DNA of 64,000 bases. Origin: Catonia carolina. Taxonomy: Eukaryota > Arthropoda > Insecta > Hemiptera > Achilidae. Position numbers and translations under genes: made by a program. This document shows positions 53,240 to 63,166 of this stretch, piece by piece. The DNA lies in the NCBI GenBank assembly GCA_035578175.1, contig JAQMRL010000003.1:23708419-23772418 (forward strand). Direction: 5' to 3'. The first letter of the stretch is position 1; each line of letters starts with the position of its first letter. The notes beneath the pieces were generated by a model. The model made no database searches and was not told where the DNA came from. It saw nothing but the letters and a program-made list of their open reading frames with translations.

Positions 53240-53425
53240 TGATTGGTCACAAGACTAAAAAACTGACTGGTTGGTCAAAATAAAATTGAACTATGATATA
53301 TAACAATAAGTAACTGGTTGGTCACATGACCGATTGATTGGTCATGTGACTGGTCAATCACGTCACTAGTCAGTCATGTGCCATCCAGTCACATGACCAT
53401 TCACCTCGTCAAACTAGTCACATGA
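53240..53425. repeat. cluster of GTCAC/GTGAC words with a perfect hairpin
   Basis: GTCACATGACC (53321-53331), an 8-base loop and GGTCATGTGAC (53340-53350) form an 11-bp stem. TTGGTCACATGAC and its relatives occur about eight times in 185 bp, in both orientations. No gene nearby uses it in an obvious way. Confidence 0.7.
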
Positions 53426-53528
53426 ACATTTACTTGTGTTTGATTTATTTGTTATAATCATTTGATTTTTGATATTTCTATGCTACAGTGGACAAAAAGT
53501 TGCTAAAAATAACAAATTTTTAATAATA

Positions 53529-54409
53529 ATAATTGTTTGATGCGGTAGTCAAATGGTTTAATGACTCCTACATCTGCTTCGGTTCGTTAAAATGGTGGGA
53601 TCTATTACCACCCGGATACAAAAGACGCGATGTGTCTTCGGCGCGCACATTAGGCGTATTGCTTAGCTCGTTAAGGATTAGAAAGGTTTGGCGGATAGAA
53701 AGGTACACATACGGGTAAATAATATTGCAGTTATCTAATAGTGTAACAGTACTTACTCTGTTTTGAGTGCGCAGATTTCCCAGGATGCTTCGATTCGTGA
53801 ATGCCGTTGTAGAAAACGCTGAATGTTCGACTGAATCTGTACAGATTTTACACAATAGACAAAGGCACGTTAAATATAGACATAAAGCACTGTTAACACT
53901 CGGATAACTGCAGCTAATATAGCGGTTTACAAGTTCGAAACACAGGATTGCACAGGTTACACAAGGTCCGGTAACTACTCGAAATAATAACATGAATTGT
54001 TTGTAGATAAATGTAAGCGCGTTCACAATAAAAGCATCGTTGCTTGGGGCCGTAAATAATGTTTTAGCGGCTACATGAGGTTGGAAGATCCAACGCGTCG
54101 AAATGCAAATGACGCCAGCACTCGTGGCTGAGAACGTCCGTAAAGCACAACCGTACCGTATGCTGGTTTGTCTGGAACTGAGAAGGGATTTCAGGAAGAA
54201 GGAGCAATGGCGGAGAGAGCTCGGGAAATTAATCTAATTTTGCCATTGGCGGAGAGCGCGTCACGTGATCAGGGATCACACATGCGTGGAACTAATCGAT
54301 GAGACAATCAATGTAAGATCAATAAAACGGATGTACTCGCGGGAAAGATTTATTCTGGAAAATTCGACGGCGCGCGGTATTTAAATTTATAGTAATACTG
54401 AACAATAAT
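53529..54409 (-). mobile_element. solo LTR of a BEL/Pao-related family, 5-bp target duplication
   Basis: 53534-54404, 871 bp, TGTTTGATGCGGTAGT...AATACTGAACA, flanked by ATAAT on both sides. It follows the BEL/Pao LTR at 32620 block by block (GCGGTAG, TCGTTAAAATGGTG, ATCACCCGGATAC-like, CGGGAAAGATTTATTCT against CGGGAGATCGTTATTCT) but is clearly diverged, so it is a sister family. No internal region remains. Confidence 0.85.
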
Positions 54410-54451
54410 TGTAACGAATTAAATTTGTAAACATATTTATTGTGTCATTTT

Positions 54452-54594
54452 GAGGAAGACAGAATGGAGAGGGAGGAAGACAAATAAACCACGGTAAAGG
54501 AGGAAGACAGATAGAAGAGGGAGGTAGATAAATAATCCCCGGTGATGGAGGAAGACAGAAAGGAGAGGGAGGTAGATAAATAATCCTCGGTGAT

Positions 54595-54626
<32 letters not shown>

Positions 54627-55016
54627 TTTCTCCTCGGTGATGGAGGAAGACAGAAAGGAGAGGGAAGTAAACAGAAAAACCGTGGTGAAGGACAAAGACA
54701 GAAAGGAGAAGAAGGAAGACAAATAAATCGCGGTGAAGGCGGAAGATAGTAAGAAGGGGGATGAGGAAGACAAATAAACCACTTTGAAGGCGGAAGACAG
54801 AATGGAGAAGGAGGAAGACTAATAAACCATGGTAAAGGAGGAAGACAGAAAGAATAGAGAGGTAGACACACAAACCTCGGTGAAGGGGAAGACAGAAAGG
54901 AGAAGGAGGTAGACAAATAAACTGCGGCGAAGGAGGAAGACAGAACGAAGAAGGGGAAGATAAATAAAGCACGGTGAAGGCGGAAGACAGAAAGGAGAAG
55001 GAGGAAGACAAATAAA
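54452..55016. repeat. 48-bp minisatellite, about 11 units
   Basis: Units run GAGGAAGACAGAAAGGAGAG ... AAATAAACC-CGGTGAAG, lengths 47, 48 or 51. A 28-base T run (54596-54623) with a short extra piece interrupts it. The long Pro/Ser/Leu-rich minus frames are products of the repeat. Confidence 0.9.
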
Positions 55017-55560
55017 CCTATTTATTATATATTTGTATATAATATTTTCTAACCACCAGAATACAGTAACATAAAACACTTACCAATGTTTATAGCGCTT
55101 TCGTGTATCTTGTACACATCTTCAGTAAATTAAAATAATACGGCTGTTTAAAAATCCTACATAGGATGTTTAATAAAATAATAAATTTGTATCTAAATGT
55201 ATACATACATAAACCATATAATTAATCACTCCAGCATTGTAGAGATTTTCCAAGCTTCTTTTTTCTTCTGGTCTGTATTCAATTTTTTCTGCTCCATCCA
55301 TTTATTGAGAGAAATAATTTTCTCATATACACTTACTGATGTTAAGTCTTTCTTTATAGTGTGATTTTCAATTACGTCCTTCATTGTGAAACCCTTGACC
55401 TATTGTATAAAATACTTTTCCACAACTTGCAATTTTAGTTTTCATTGTCCTCAGAGCCCAAGTTTGGGTGTTACACGCCAAAGCATTTAAGTGTACCAAA
55501 AATCTATCGGTAAAATTATTAACCAACACAAAGGTTGTAATGACACAAATTTGATGCACA
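55017..55560 (-). other. unclassified sequence with hammerhead-like motif
   Basis: On the minus strand 55125-55099 reads CTGAAGAT, stem GTGTA-CAAGA-TACAC, GAAA, then GCGCTATAAAC. A minus frame piece (SVYEKIISLNKWMEQKKLNT) precedes it. Hammerhead motifs of this type occur at the ends of Penelope-like elements, but I saw no Penelope reverse transcriptase or GIY-YIG nuclease here. Confidence 0.35.
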
Positions 55561-56100
55561 CCTGGTGTTGTTTACATTTGAATCTATTTAAATAAATCTG
55601 AATAATTCCAGCTGATTAAGATAAATATTTTAAAAAATTATTTAATTTATATTAACAGAATATGGTTACTAGGCAACTAAGAAGAAGAAAATAAAAATTG
55701 TAAATTATTTTAGTGGGGGACTGGAGGCCACACCAAGCGAGTGGGTCCCTCATTCGTTCTTAACAAATAGTAATAAATATATAATTAATAGTAAATATAA
55801 GTAAATAGTAATGAATAGAACGTTCATATTATTAAAAGAGACACAAATTATTCTACTTTATAATAATAGTGATTATCTGGTAGCTTTTCAATGGCAGACG
55901 TATGAAAACAATAACAATAACCATTCGTTCAAGTATGTAATTATGAATATATATTAATTGAATAAAAGTTATAATGAGTTTAATGTGAATAATGTTTTAT
56001 TGAAATAAATAAATAAGGGACAAAGGTAAATGAAAATTAATAAGATCAAACTTGAAATATGATGTAACATAAACAAAGAATACAATATTAACGTAATTTC
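55561..56100. other. AT-rich intergenic
   Basis: Nothing recognised beyond a short GC-rich piece (GTGGGGGACTGGAGGCCACA, 55712-55731). Confidence 0.3.
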
Positions 56101-56305
56101 TTTCAAAACTGGCATTCTCTTGTGAGAGGCAACTTAATTATATTACAAATTTGACCAATTCCTCGTGGGGAAAATATAGTTTCTTTCAAATTTGGAATAC
56201 CCTCGTGAGGAGAAATAATAGTTCTCTTCAAATTTGGCTAATCCCTCGTGGGTATAATTTAATTATACTACAAATTTGGCATTCTCTTGTGAGGAATAGA
56301 ATATT
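56101..56305. repeat. tandem repeat of about 58 bp, diverged
   Basis: Four units with TTTGGCATTCTCTTGTGAGG / TTTGGAATACCCTCGTGAGG variants, spaced about 55-60 bp. Confidence 0.65.
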
Positions 56306-57036
56306 TATGTTTCAAGGTATAATTTAGAAATTTAATAGCATATTAATTAAAATAATTAAATTGGCCTACTTAACGTATTTATTAACATTTGTATGTACAT
56401 GGTTGAGGCATAAATATTAATTTATGATCAAGCATACTCTGAGACCACATATTTCTTCTACCGTTCCAAACAATATACGATTGCACCATTACTTATCCAT
56501 GAATGAATACATTTACTGTTGGTAAGTCACAAAAAAATGTCATCAAGGTTTATTTAAATACTAATAATTAATGTAATATTTTAAAGTATTTTGTTAAATA
56601 ATTCTGTATTTAAAAGTATGAATTGTTCAAAATAATGTTGGTACATGAGATTTTACATTTTATTCTATAAATTAAATTTAAATAAATAATTCAGTATTCG
56701 TTCAACATTGGAAGTTCTGGTTATCTGCAGTTACTTTACTAACTATCAAAATATTTTAAAAATGTAAAACAACATTGTTTTTTGAGTTTCATTCAACACA
56801 ATACTCAGGAGGGCACACTAAGTGAATATAATAATTGCTGTATTAAATGCTCTAATAATAAAATAGGAATGCAACTTAGTTGAACAATTCAGGCGCTGTG
56901 AGCAAACTTTTGCATGAATACAGCAAGGATACTTTTCCACATCAGGCCCAGCAATACATTTCAGTACGAATCCACTTTGTCTTATGATATTTAATTTAAA
57001 AATTTGAACTTCTCAATCATAGAAGTGGTAAAAATG
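56306..57036. other. AT-rich intergenic
   Basis: Searched on the minus strand for missing AKR-C exons; none seen. No other feature. Confidence 0.4.
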
Positions 57037-59022
57037 TTTTTTTTTTTTTTTTTTTTTGCGCCCTGGAGACTCCAGGAGGAGTATAGGACATGTCGTCAGA
57101 TATAACACCTGAAATACATATAAGAAACACACTAAGTATCACTACTATCAAGAAAGAAATTCTTGTACGCTATAAAAAGTTTCACCAATCAAGTAATTTT
57201 TAAAAATTTTTTTAAAGGAATTCAAATCCTCACAACACTTTAAAGATTGGGGTAATTTATTTATGAATTTTCTCCCTGCATAAGTAGGTTTTTGTTCAAA
57301 CAATTTTGTGGAGTGATTAGCCACATAATAATCATTCCTGTTTCTCGTGTTGTGATTGTGAACATTGAAATTCTGCATAAAATTATTTTGCCTAACATAC
57401 ATAATCACCTCAAAAATGTAGAGACAGGGACTGTAAGCAATTTAAGCTCCTTAAATAGTGGCCTGCATGAGGTTAGCTGGTTAGCTCCCACCATACACCT
57501 AATAGCTTTCTTTTGAATTTTAAAAACCCTATTCATATTACCCATGCTAGAATTACCCCATACTAAAATACCATAACGGATATGAGACAGAATGAGGCCA
57601 TGATAAGCTGCCATTAGCAATTTTTTATCATTTAATCTGGCAACTTGTTTTAGAGCAAATACCCCAGATGATATTTTACTACAAACTTGATTGGTATAGA
57701 AGTCCCAAGACAAAGATCTATCTAGAGATACGCCCAGGAACTTCACTGTTTCTACATGCTCTAAACTATTATTATGAATAAATACATCCACTTCTCTACT
57801 TTCTTTAACGTTATGTTTATTTTTGAACTGCAAGTACTGACACTTTTTCCCATTAACTGTTAATAACATTTGATTCAAGAACTGCACTACGGACTCTATG
57901 TTAACATGTGTATTTACTTCAAGAGCATCTACCAGTGAACTGTTACTGATTACTGAAGTATCATCAGCAAACAACAAAGCTCTGCCATTAGGTATGACTT
58001 CTGGTAACCTATTAATGTACAATAGAAACAGAATTGGACCTAAAACTGACCCCTGTGGAACGCCTGCTTTGACTTCAAGCTTTCCAGATACAACTTTTGT
58101 AAGTTTCCCTCTAACAACCCTAGTTAACTCCACACACTGTAATCTATTAATAAGGTAAGATTGAAACCATTTCAACTCTACATCCCTAACGCCTAATGAC
58201 TCTAGTGTTTTCAATAAAATTTCATGATCAACACAATCGAAAGCTTTACTCAGATCCAGAAACACTGCCAATGCTTTCTCCCCGGCGTCCAATGTATCAA
58301 CTACTTGCTCCACAAGTGAAACAATTGCAGTTTTAGTTGATCTACCTTTTTGGAAACCATGCTGATCCTCTGAGATGATTAGGTTTTCAGTCAAGAAACT
58401 GATTAATCTAATAAATACTACCTTTTCAAAAATTTTACTGATTGTGTTTAAAATACTTATGGGTCTATAATTTTCAACTAACTGGCTATCTCCATTCTTA
58501 AATATAGGCAATATTTTAGCCTCCTTCAATTTGTTTGGAAATACACCTGCTTCAAGTGAGAAGTTAATCAAATGAAGGAGAGGAGTAATTAAAAGATGTT
58601 TACATTCTTTAACAATTATACTAGAAATCCCATCTAACCCACATGTTTTCTTACTTTTCAAACTATCAATAACTGATTCTAATTCCTCCCTTGAAACTAG
58701 GCTAAATAAGAATTGATTAACTACCTTGTTACCTTTTGAATCATAACATCCCACTGTTTCCCTAATCTGTTGTTTAAGTTTTAAAGCTACTTCCTGGTAA
58801 TATTTGTTAAAATAATTACAAATTTCTATACCATTCTCTATAAGTTCATTGTTTTTGTTAACAATATTAGGTATGTCAGTAAAACTTTTGTTGCTAACTA
58901 CACCTCGATTCTTATTAATTATTTCCCATATTGCTGAGTTTAGATTTGGTGAATTATGAAGAACTTCAGCAGTTTTTTTACATTTAGCTCTCTGGACTTC
59001 TCTGGCATAATGTTTTTTAAAA
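57037..59022 (-). mobile_element. CR1-like non-LTR retrotransposon, 5'-truncated
   Basis: A poly(A) tail (T run 57037-57057), a short 3' UTR and ORF2 read on the minus strand up to about 59022. It lies in AKR-C intron 3 or beyond that gene's break. No target duplication could be fixed. Confidence 0.8.
57148..59022 (-). pseudogene. CR1-like reverse transcriptase with one frame break
   Basis: The frame is open from about 59022 to 57405. KKTCGLDGISS, PIFKNGDSQLVENYRPISIL, QHGFQKGRSTKTAI, VFLDLSKAFDCVDHEIL, AGVPQGSVLGPILFLLYIN and ALLFADDTSVI give all RT blocks (catalytic FADD). ETVKFLGVSLDRSLSW and RIFKIQKKAIRCM-like thumb sequence follow. A break near 57405 shifts to the frame ending at 57148 (NHNTRNRNDY...AGRKFINKLP). 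The endonuclease is missing, so it is a 5'-truncated, recently inserted copy of the CR1/L2-type group. Confidence 0.78.
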
Positions 59023-59034
59023 TTCTAGTAAAGG

Positions 59035-59215
59035 TTATTACTTTTATATGGATTTGAATTCTAGACAGTGGTTACTGGTGTACTTTGATGGTTGGGTTTC
59101 AAATATCAATACTCTTTCAGGAATGATCACCCTGAATTTGTACAAGACTACACCTCATTTAAAGGTCATTCAAATCACCCTCATTTCATAGGGTCATACA
59201 GTTGCTTATTGTTCC
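59035..59215 (+). mobile_element. SINE family 3 body fragment
   Basis: GGATTTGAATTCTAGACAGT, GTACTTTGATGGTTGGGTTT and ATACTCTTTCAGGAATG follow the body at 42515-42620. The tRNA-like head is missing. Confidence 0.5.
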
Positions 59216-59343
59216 TAAATTGAAAAGATTGCAAAGCACAAACATTAGCAATAAAAAAATAATAATTTAATAATCTGAAATTACAAAAATTTAGCTAAAA
59301 TTTTGGCAGATTAAACTAAAGAAAAGTAAATTATTTTGTTTAC

Positions 59344-59460
59344 CTTGTATGCCATTGGCCAATGTATCAGATATAGGTCAAGATATTTTAGTCCAAGATC
59401 AGTTAATGAATGTTTGAAAGCTGGTATAACTAAATCCTTACGATGGTGAGTATTCCATAC
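59344..59460 (-). CDS. AKR-C exon 3
   Basis: 39 codons, VWNTHHRKDLVIPAFKHSLT ... YLIHWPMAYK. Acceptor CATTTAG, donor GTAAAC. Confidence 0.85.
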
Positions 59461-59649
59461 CTAAATGACACGTGAGAAAGAAGCATACACACGTTTTTTT
59501 GTACAATAAAACCAAAGTCTAACATATGATACAAAAACACTAGTGTAGTATCTAATTTAAGTAGGTAATAACAGATATGTGTAATAGCTATTAATTAAAT
59601 ATCCCCCTTCCATTTTTCAAAATCCTGTTCATTCTATTGTGTTTTTGAA

Positions 59650-60420
59650 AGTATTTTATACCATCATCATTTGTGTTCTGCTTTACAGCAGGTTGCTACA
59701 TCCAGTCCTCCATCTCTCCCTATCTTGCGCCAACATCTTCACCTTCTCATACCTTCTTCCCTGTTCCACATCAAGAATCTTGTACCTTTTGCGCCCTCTT
59801 GCCTTCCTTACATTAACTGGTCCCTCCAGCATGTCTGCAATCAGACACTCCTTTCTCAACCAGTTGTGTTTCCTCCGTCTTACCTTCTCCAGCAACCCCC
59901 TCTTCTCCCCAACTTGCCAAAGCACTTCCTCATTACAAACTCTTTCCATCCAGTTAATCTTTTTCATTCTTCTCCAAATCCACATTTCCAGGGCTTCCAA
60001 CACCCTCACATCCTGCCTTCTCAAAGTCCACATCTTCGCTCCATACGTGGCCATACTCCAAACAAAGCATTTCACTAATCTCTTCTGCAATTCCAAATCA
60101 AGCCCACTGCAAAAATCCGTCATTTCCTGCCAAATGTCTCCTTTGCCAATGCGACCCTCACCTTCACTTCTTTGGCACACCTCACATCTTCTGTTACCAG
60201 GGAACCAAAAATACCTAAAAGACTTGACCTGCTCTATTTTATTTCTGTTCAGGGTTACCAAATCTTCTTTGGTGCTCTATTTATTACCATGCACTTTGTC
60301 TTTTGAACATTAATTCTTATACATCACAAGCCCTATCCAAACTCTCAAGCATATCCTTCATACCTATCATTTTCATATCCTCATACCATGGCATTGATTT
60401 TTATACGTTCTTCTCCTTTA
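59650..60420 (-). pseudogene. RTE-like retrotransposon 3' fragment
   Basis: A minus frame of 192 codons: QVKSFRYFWF (KYLG region), LVKCFVWSMATYGAKMWTLR (YGSE-W region) and a basic tail ending WRTGCSNLL, followed by ATGATGATGG, the GAT-type tail. It lies in AKR-C intron 2. The catalytic part is missing. Confidence 0.65.
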
Positions 60421-60571
60421 ATTTGTTATTTTTTCAAAATGAATGTGATATTGTTTAAGATAATTAAGATCATGCACAATTAGTGGAGCTACACCACTAT
60501 AGTGGCAATGCTCTCCTGTTTTTGACAAGAACAGGATTCACAAAACCTATAGATGCATGGGTTTTACAGTA

Positions 60572-60987
60572 CAGTAAACTCCCAATGATCCGTCACAATC
60601 AATTGCATGGGACGACTATTTTGCTAAAATTTTAGTTTATAACATGTAAATTTTTTGCTACTGTTTAATAAGGATGAATATGTACCTTTTTTTTTCTATA
60701 ACATGTTTGTTTATTTGGACTTCAGGATAATTTTAACTGCATGTAAAAAAGTAGGTCTATGAATTTTATGCACAGAACTGTTTTATTTTCAAGTTTAGAC
60801 ATAATTTTTCTTCACTTATTACTATTATTGTTTGTAACTTTATAAATAAAAATCATTTAATATAAAGAACTCGCTTTGGGAATAACAAGTCTCTTTTGTA
60901 TATTTCTGCTTATTCCATCTTTCCTGGTCATCAATCACCCGGCCATCTGGCCCGTTTATGATAGAGGTAGTAATTGGGGATTTACTG
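60572..60987. mobile_element. pogo/Tigger-like non-autonomous element, TA target
   Basis: Left end CAGTAAACTCCCAATGATCC and the reverse complement of the right end, CAGTAAATCCCCAATTACTA, are matching inverted repeats, flanked by TA (60570-60571 and 60988-60989). 416 bp. Confidence 0.75.
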
Positions 60988-61112
60988 TACCTATAAAACT
61001 TCTTATAATTGACACAGGGTTGAGTCAATATGACAATACCCCACAACAATTGCATGACTTTTATCACAGTTTAACCTTTGATCTGGAAAGATCAATTAAT
61101 GACTGAAACTTA
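60988..61112 (-). pseudogene. duplicated fragment of AKR-C exon 2 and its acceptor
   Basis: CAATATGACAATACCCCACA, AATTGCATGACTTTTATCAC and TGATCTGGAAAGATCAATTA copy 61441-61520 with small deletions and substitutions. It covers the 5' part of exon 2, the acceptor and some intron 1, but its reading frame is broken. Confidence 0.75.
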
Positions 61113-61257
61113 ATCCACTTATAATTAAAATTAGGTTAACTTTTCATTATTTACATTGGCAAGAGAAACTTAATCCACTTATAATTATAATTAGGTTAAC
61201 TTTTCATTATTTACATTGGCAAGAAAAAGTTGTGTGAGTGTTTCACAGCAGATTTTT
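61105..61257. repeat. 60-bp tandem duplication plus tail of the 1-kb repeat
   Basis: GAAACTTAATCCACTTATAA begins at 61105 and again at 61165, nearly identical over 60 bp. The second unit runs on into GTTGTGTGAGTGTTTCACAG and CAGATTTTT, the end of the 1-kb interspersed repeat. Confidence 0.75.
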
Positions 61258-61336
61258 AATCTTAGAATGATTTACAAATGAAACAGTATGTTAAAATTAC
61301 ATTTTTTTTAAACAAAATTAGTATAGTTATTCTTAC

Positions 61337-61504
61337 CTTGCTAGTAATAAATATTTCTTCTCTTTTAATTTTACCATCTTTAATTTTTTGACCAATAGCT
61401 TGGCCAACTTCTTTTTCATTCATATAAACTCGAGCACAGTCAATATGACGATACCCCACATCAATTGCATGACTAACAACTTTTATCACAGTTTCACGTT
61501 TAAT
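61337..61504 (-). CDS. AKR-C exon 2
   Basis: 56 codons with the catalytic Asp, Tyr and Lys. Acceptor CTTTCCAG, donor GTAAGA; phase 0. Confidence 0.87.
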
Positions 61505-61639
61505 CTGGAAAGATCAATTAAGAACTGAAGCTTAGAATATAGCAAATATTTTGTGTGGTAAATGGCTTTGTTATTAGTTTTATTAATAAATTTGTATATA
61601 AAAATGATTATACTACAATCCTTACTGGTGGGAACACTC

Positions 61640-62010
61640 CGGACTGCACAGAGGGTACCCCTTGAAACAGTGCGGCAGAAATTAAATTCAAGAGGAATTA
61701 ACCAGGAAATACAAGAAGAGATTGAGTGAGAAAAGACGTAATTAGGGAATAATTATTGGGGATGGAGAGCCTGATAAGGAGAGTTGGACAGACAAAGCTA
61801 CAATGGTTTGAATATGTGCTGCACTTGGAGACGCAACGAAAAAGATTTAGGGGTAGATCGAGAGTGAACAGGTTCAGTTATGAATGTACTGAGAAAAAAG
61901 ATAGATGCCAAGAAAGCAATGGAGAGATGGTTCAGTAATAGAGGGAGACCGGAGAGGATTTGTGTTGCCAGATTTGAGAAGAGCAATAAAGAGGATGATG
62001 ATGATGAATC
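61640..62010 (+). pseudogene. RTE-like retrotransposon 3' fragment
   Basis: MGMESLIRRVGQTKLQWFEY parallels the fragment at 3130-3190, and GGATGATGATGATGA closes it as the GAT tail. It lies in AKR-C intron 1, on the strand opposite to the gene. Confidence 0.6.
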
Positions 62011-62156
62011 TCAGAATCCCTTCATCAACACAGGCATTCAAGTCATGGTAAAATATTACATCAAAGTCACTTCTTGGTTAAGTTTTAATGAAGATCAATA
62101 CAAAAAATTACAATACAAACAGAAATTTTAATACAATATTATAAGCTTCAACTTAC

Positions 62157-62231
62157 TCCCCATGTTCCGAAACCAAGAGCTGGAAAATTTACACCGTTGT
62201 TAAATTTTACAAATTGATTTTTTGAAGCCAT
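62157..62231 (-). CDS. AKR-C exon 1
   Basis: 25 codons from the ATG at 62231, donor GTAAGT. The N terminus aligns with AKR-B exon 1 with one residue fewer. No clear initiator was found upstream. Confidence 0.82.
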
Positions 62232-62493
62232 CAACTGCCAAATCAACAAATTATTTCACTGAAATATTGCCTCAACAAATAAATTCAGGAATCTTTAAGT
62301 AGAATAAATATATATCATATTAAACTATGAAAAGAATATCAGGTTAAAGAACCAACCTGTTTGTTGTGTTTAGACAAACTGTTAAAAGAAAACAAAAATT
62401 AATATCACCTGTTTTTTTTGTAAACTTTTAACACACAGTTTATAAAAAAATAATGATTGTTTAAAAGGGTACATATGATGTAAAAAAATGTCA

Positions 62494-62497
62494 TGGG

Positions 62498-62529
<32 letters not shown>

Positions 62530-62680
62530 GGTTTAACGTCCGACTGTTCTGCAATTACTGCTAATGCAGACGGTGAATGATGAAATGATTTTTTGTAACG
62601 TATGAAAAAATGCCGTGCCTGAATGGGATTCGAACCCAAGACCGCATGATGAGAGGCGAGCACGTTACCAACTGGGATGA
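62494..62680 (-). mobile_element. tRNA-derived SINE, family 1, with 8-bp target duplication
   Basis: TGGGATGA lies at 62494-62501 and 62673-62680. On the minus strand: box A-like GGTAACGTGCTCGCC, perfect box B GGGTTCGAATCCC, GCACGGCATTTTTTCAT, the family body (GTCTGCATTAGCAGTAATTG, AACAGTCGGACGTTAAACC) and a poly(A) tail of about 28. The best preserved copy of the family. Confidence 0.85.
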
Positions 62681-63166
62681 GAACATACATGTTTAATCTT
62701 TTCTCTAAAAATAAATTAAGGAATTGCACAATTGGTTACATAAATAAAGTTTAGAAACCATAAATTAGTTGCCTACAAAAAGAGATTTGTTTATAAAATG
62801 ATGAGGTTATGTTGTGAATAAGTACAACACGCTAATGAATGTAGGCATAATTGTAGGGTAGCAAGGGCATATGCTTATAACAGAAACCAACTGTACAGCT
62901 GCACTTGTATCCATGCATTCAGTGCTAAATTTATCTCGCCAGCATTCTACAGTAATTTTTGTAGCAGGTGCTACATTATCAAACATCCAAACAGGTTTAC
63001 TTACTAGCCGATTCAATAATGTGGCGCTGTCCTAACTTCTTAACGAAATAGCAGCCTTCTAAGTTTGTACTAGGAACAGGCCAGGAGGGGCCTAATCCTA
63101 AAGTTTTAATTGTTAACTTACATATTTTATTTAGAACATTTCACTTTAAAATAACCTGATCCTTGT
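62681..63166. other. intergenic, nothing recognised
   Basis: Mixed AT-rich sequence without a recognised gene. The frame at 62807-63016 has no known motif. Confidence 0.3.

Larger units (their letters stand above)
59344..62231 (-). pseudogene. AKR-C: aldo-keto reductase, exons 1-3 only
   Basis: Minus-strand exons 62231-62157, 61504-61337 and 59460-59344 join in frame to 120 codons. MASKNQFVKFNNGVNFPALG-FGTWG, then [16 protein letters not shown] (Asp47, Tyr52), FITSK (Lys81) and LYLIHWPMAYK (His114, with the normal Trp115). Lengths (75, 168, 117 nt) and phase 0 borders mirror AKR-B exons 1-3. Splice sites look sound. Exons 4-7 should lie between 59.3 and 52.3 kb on the minus strand, but I found none, and a CR1-like insertion sits just beyond exon 3. 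It is probably a partial duplication or a deleted gene; the transcript would lack half the barrel. Confidence 0.75.

Noticed and set aside
54387..55079. Long minus-strand frames rich in Leu, Pro, Ser and Phe
   Set aside because: They are translations of a 48-bp minisatellite whose unit length is a multiple of three; they overlap each other in several frames and have no family match.
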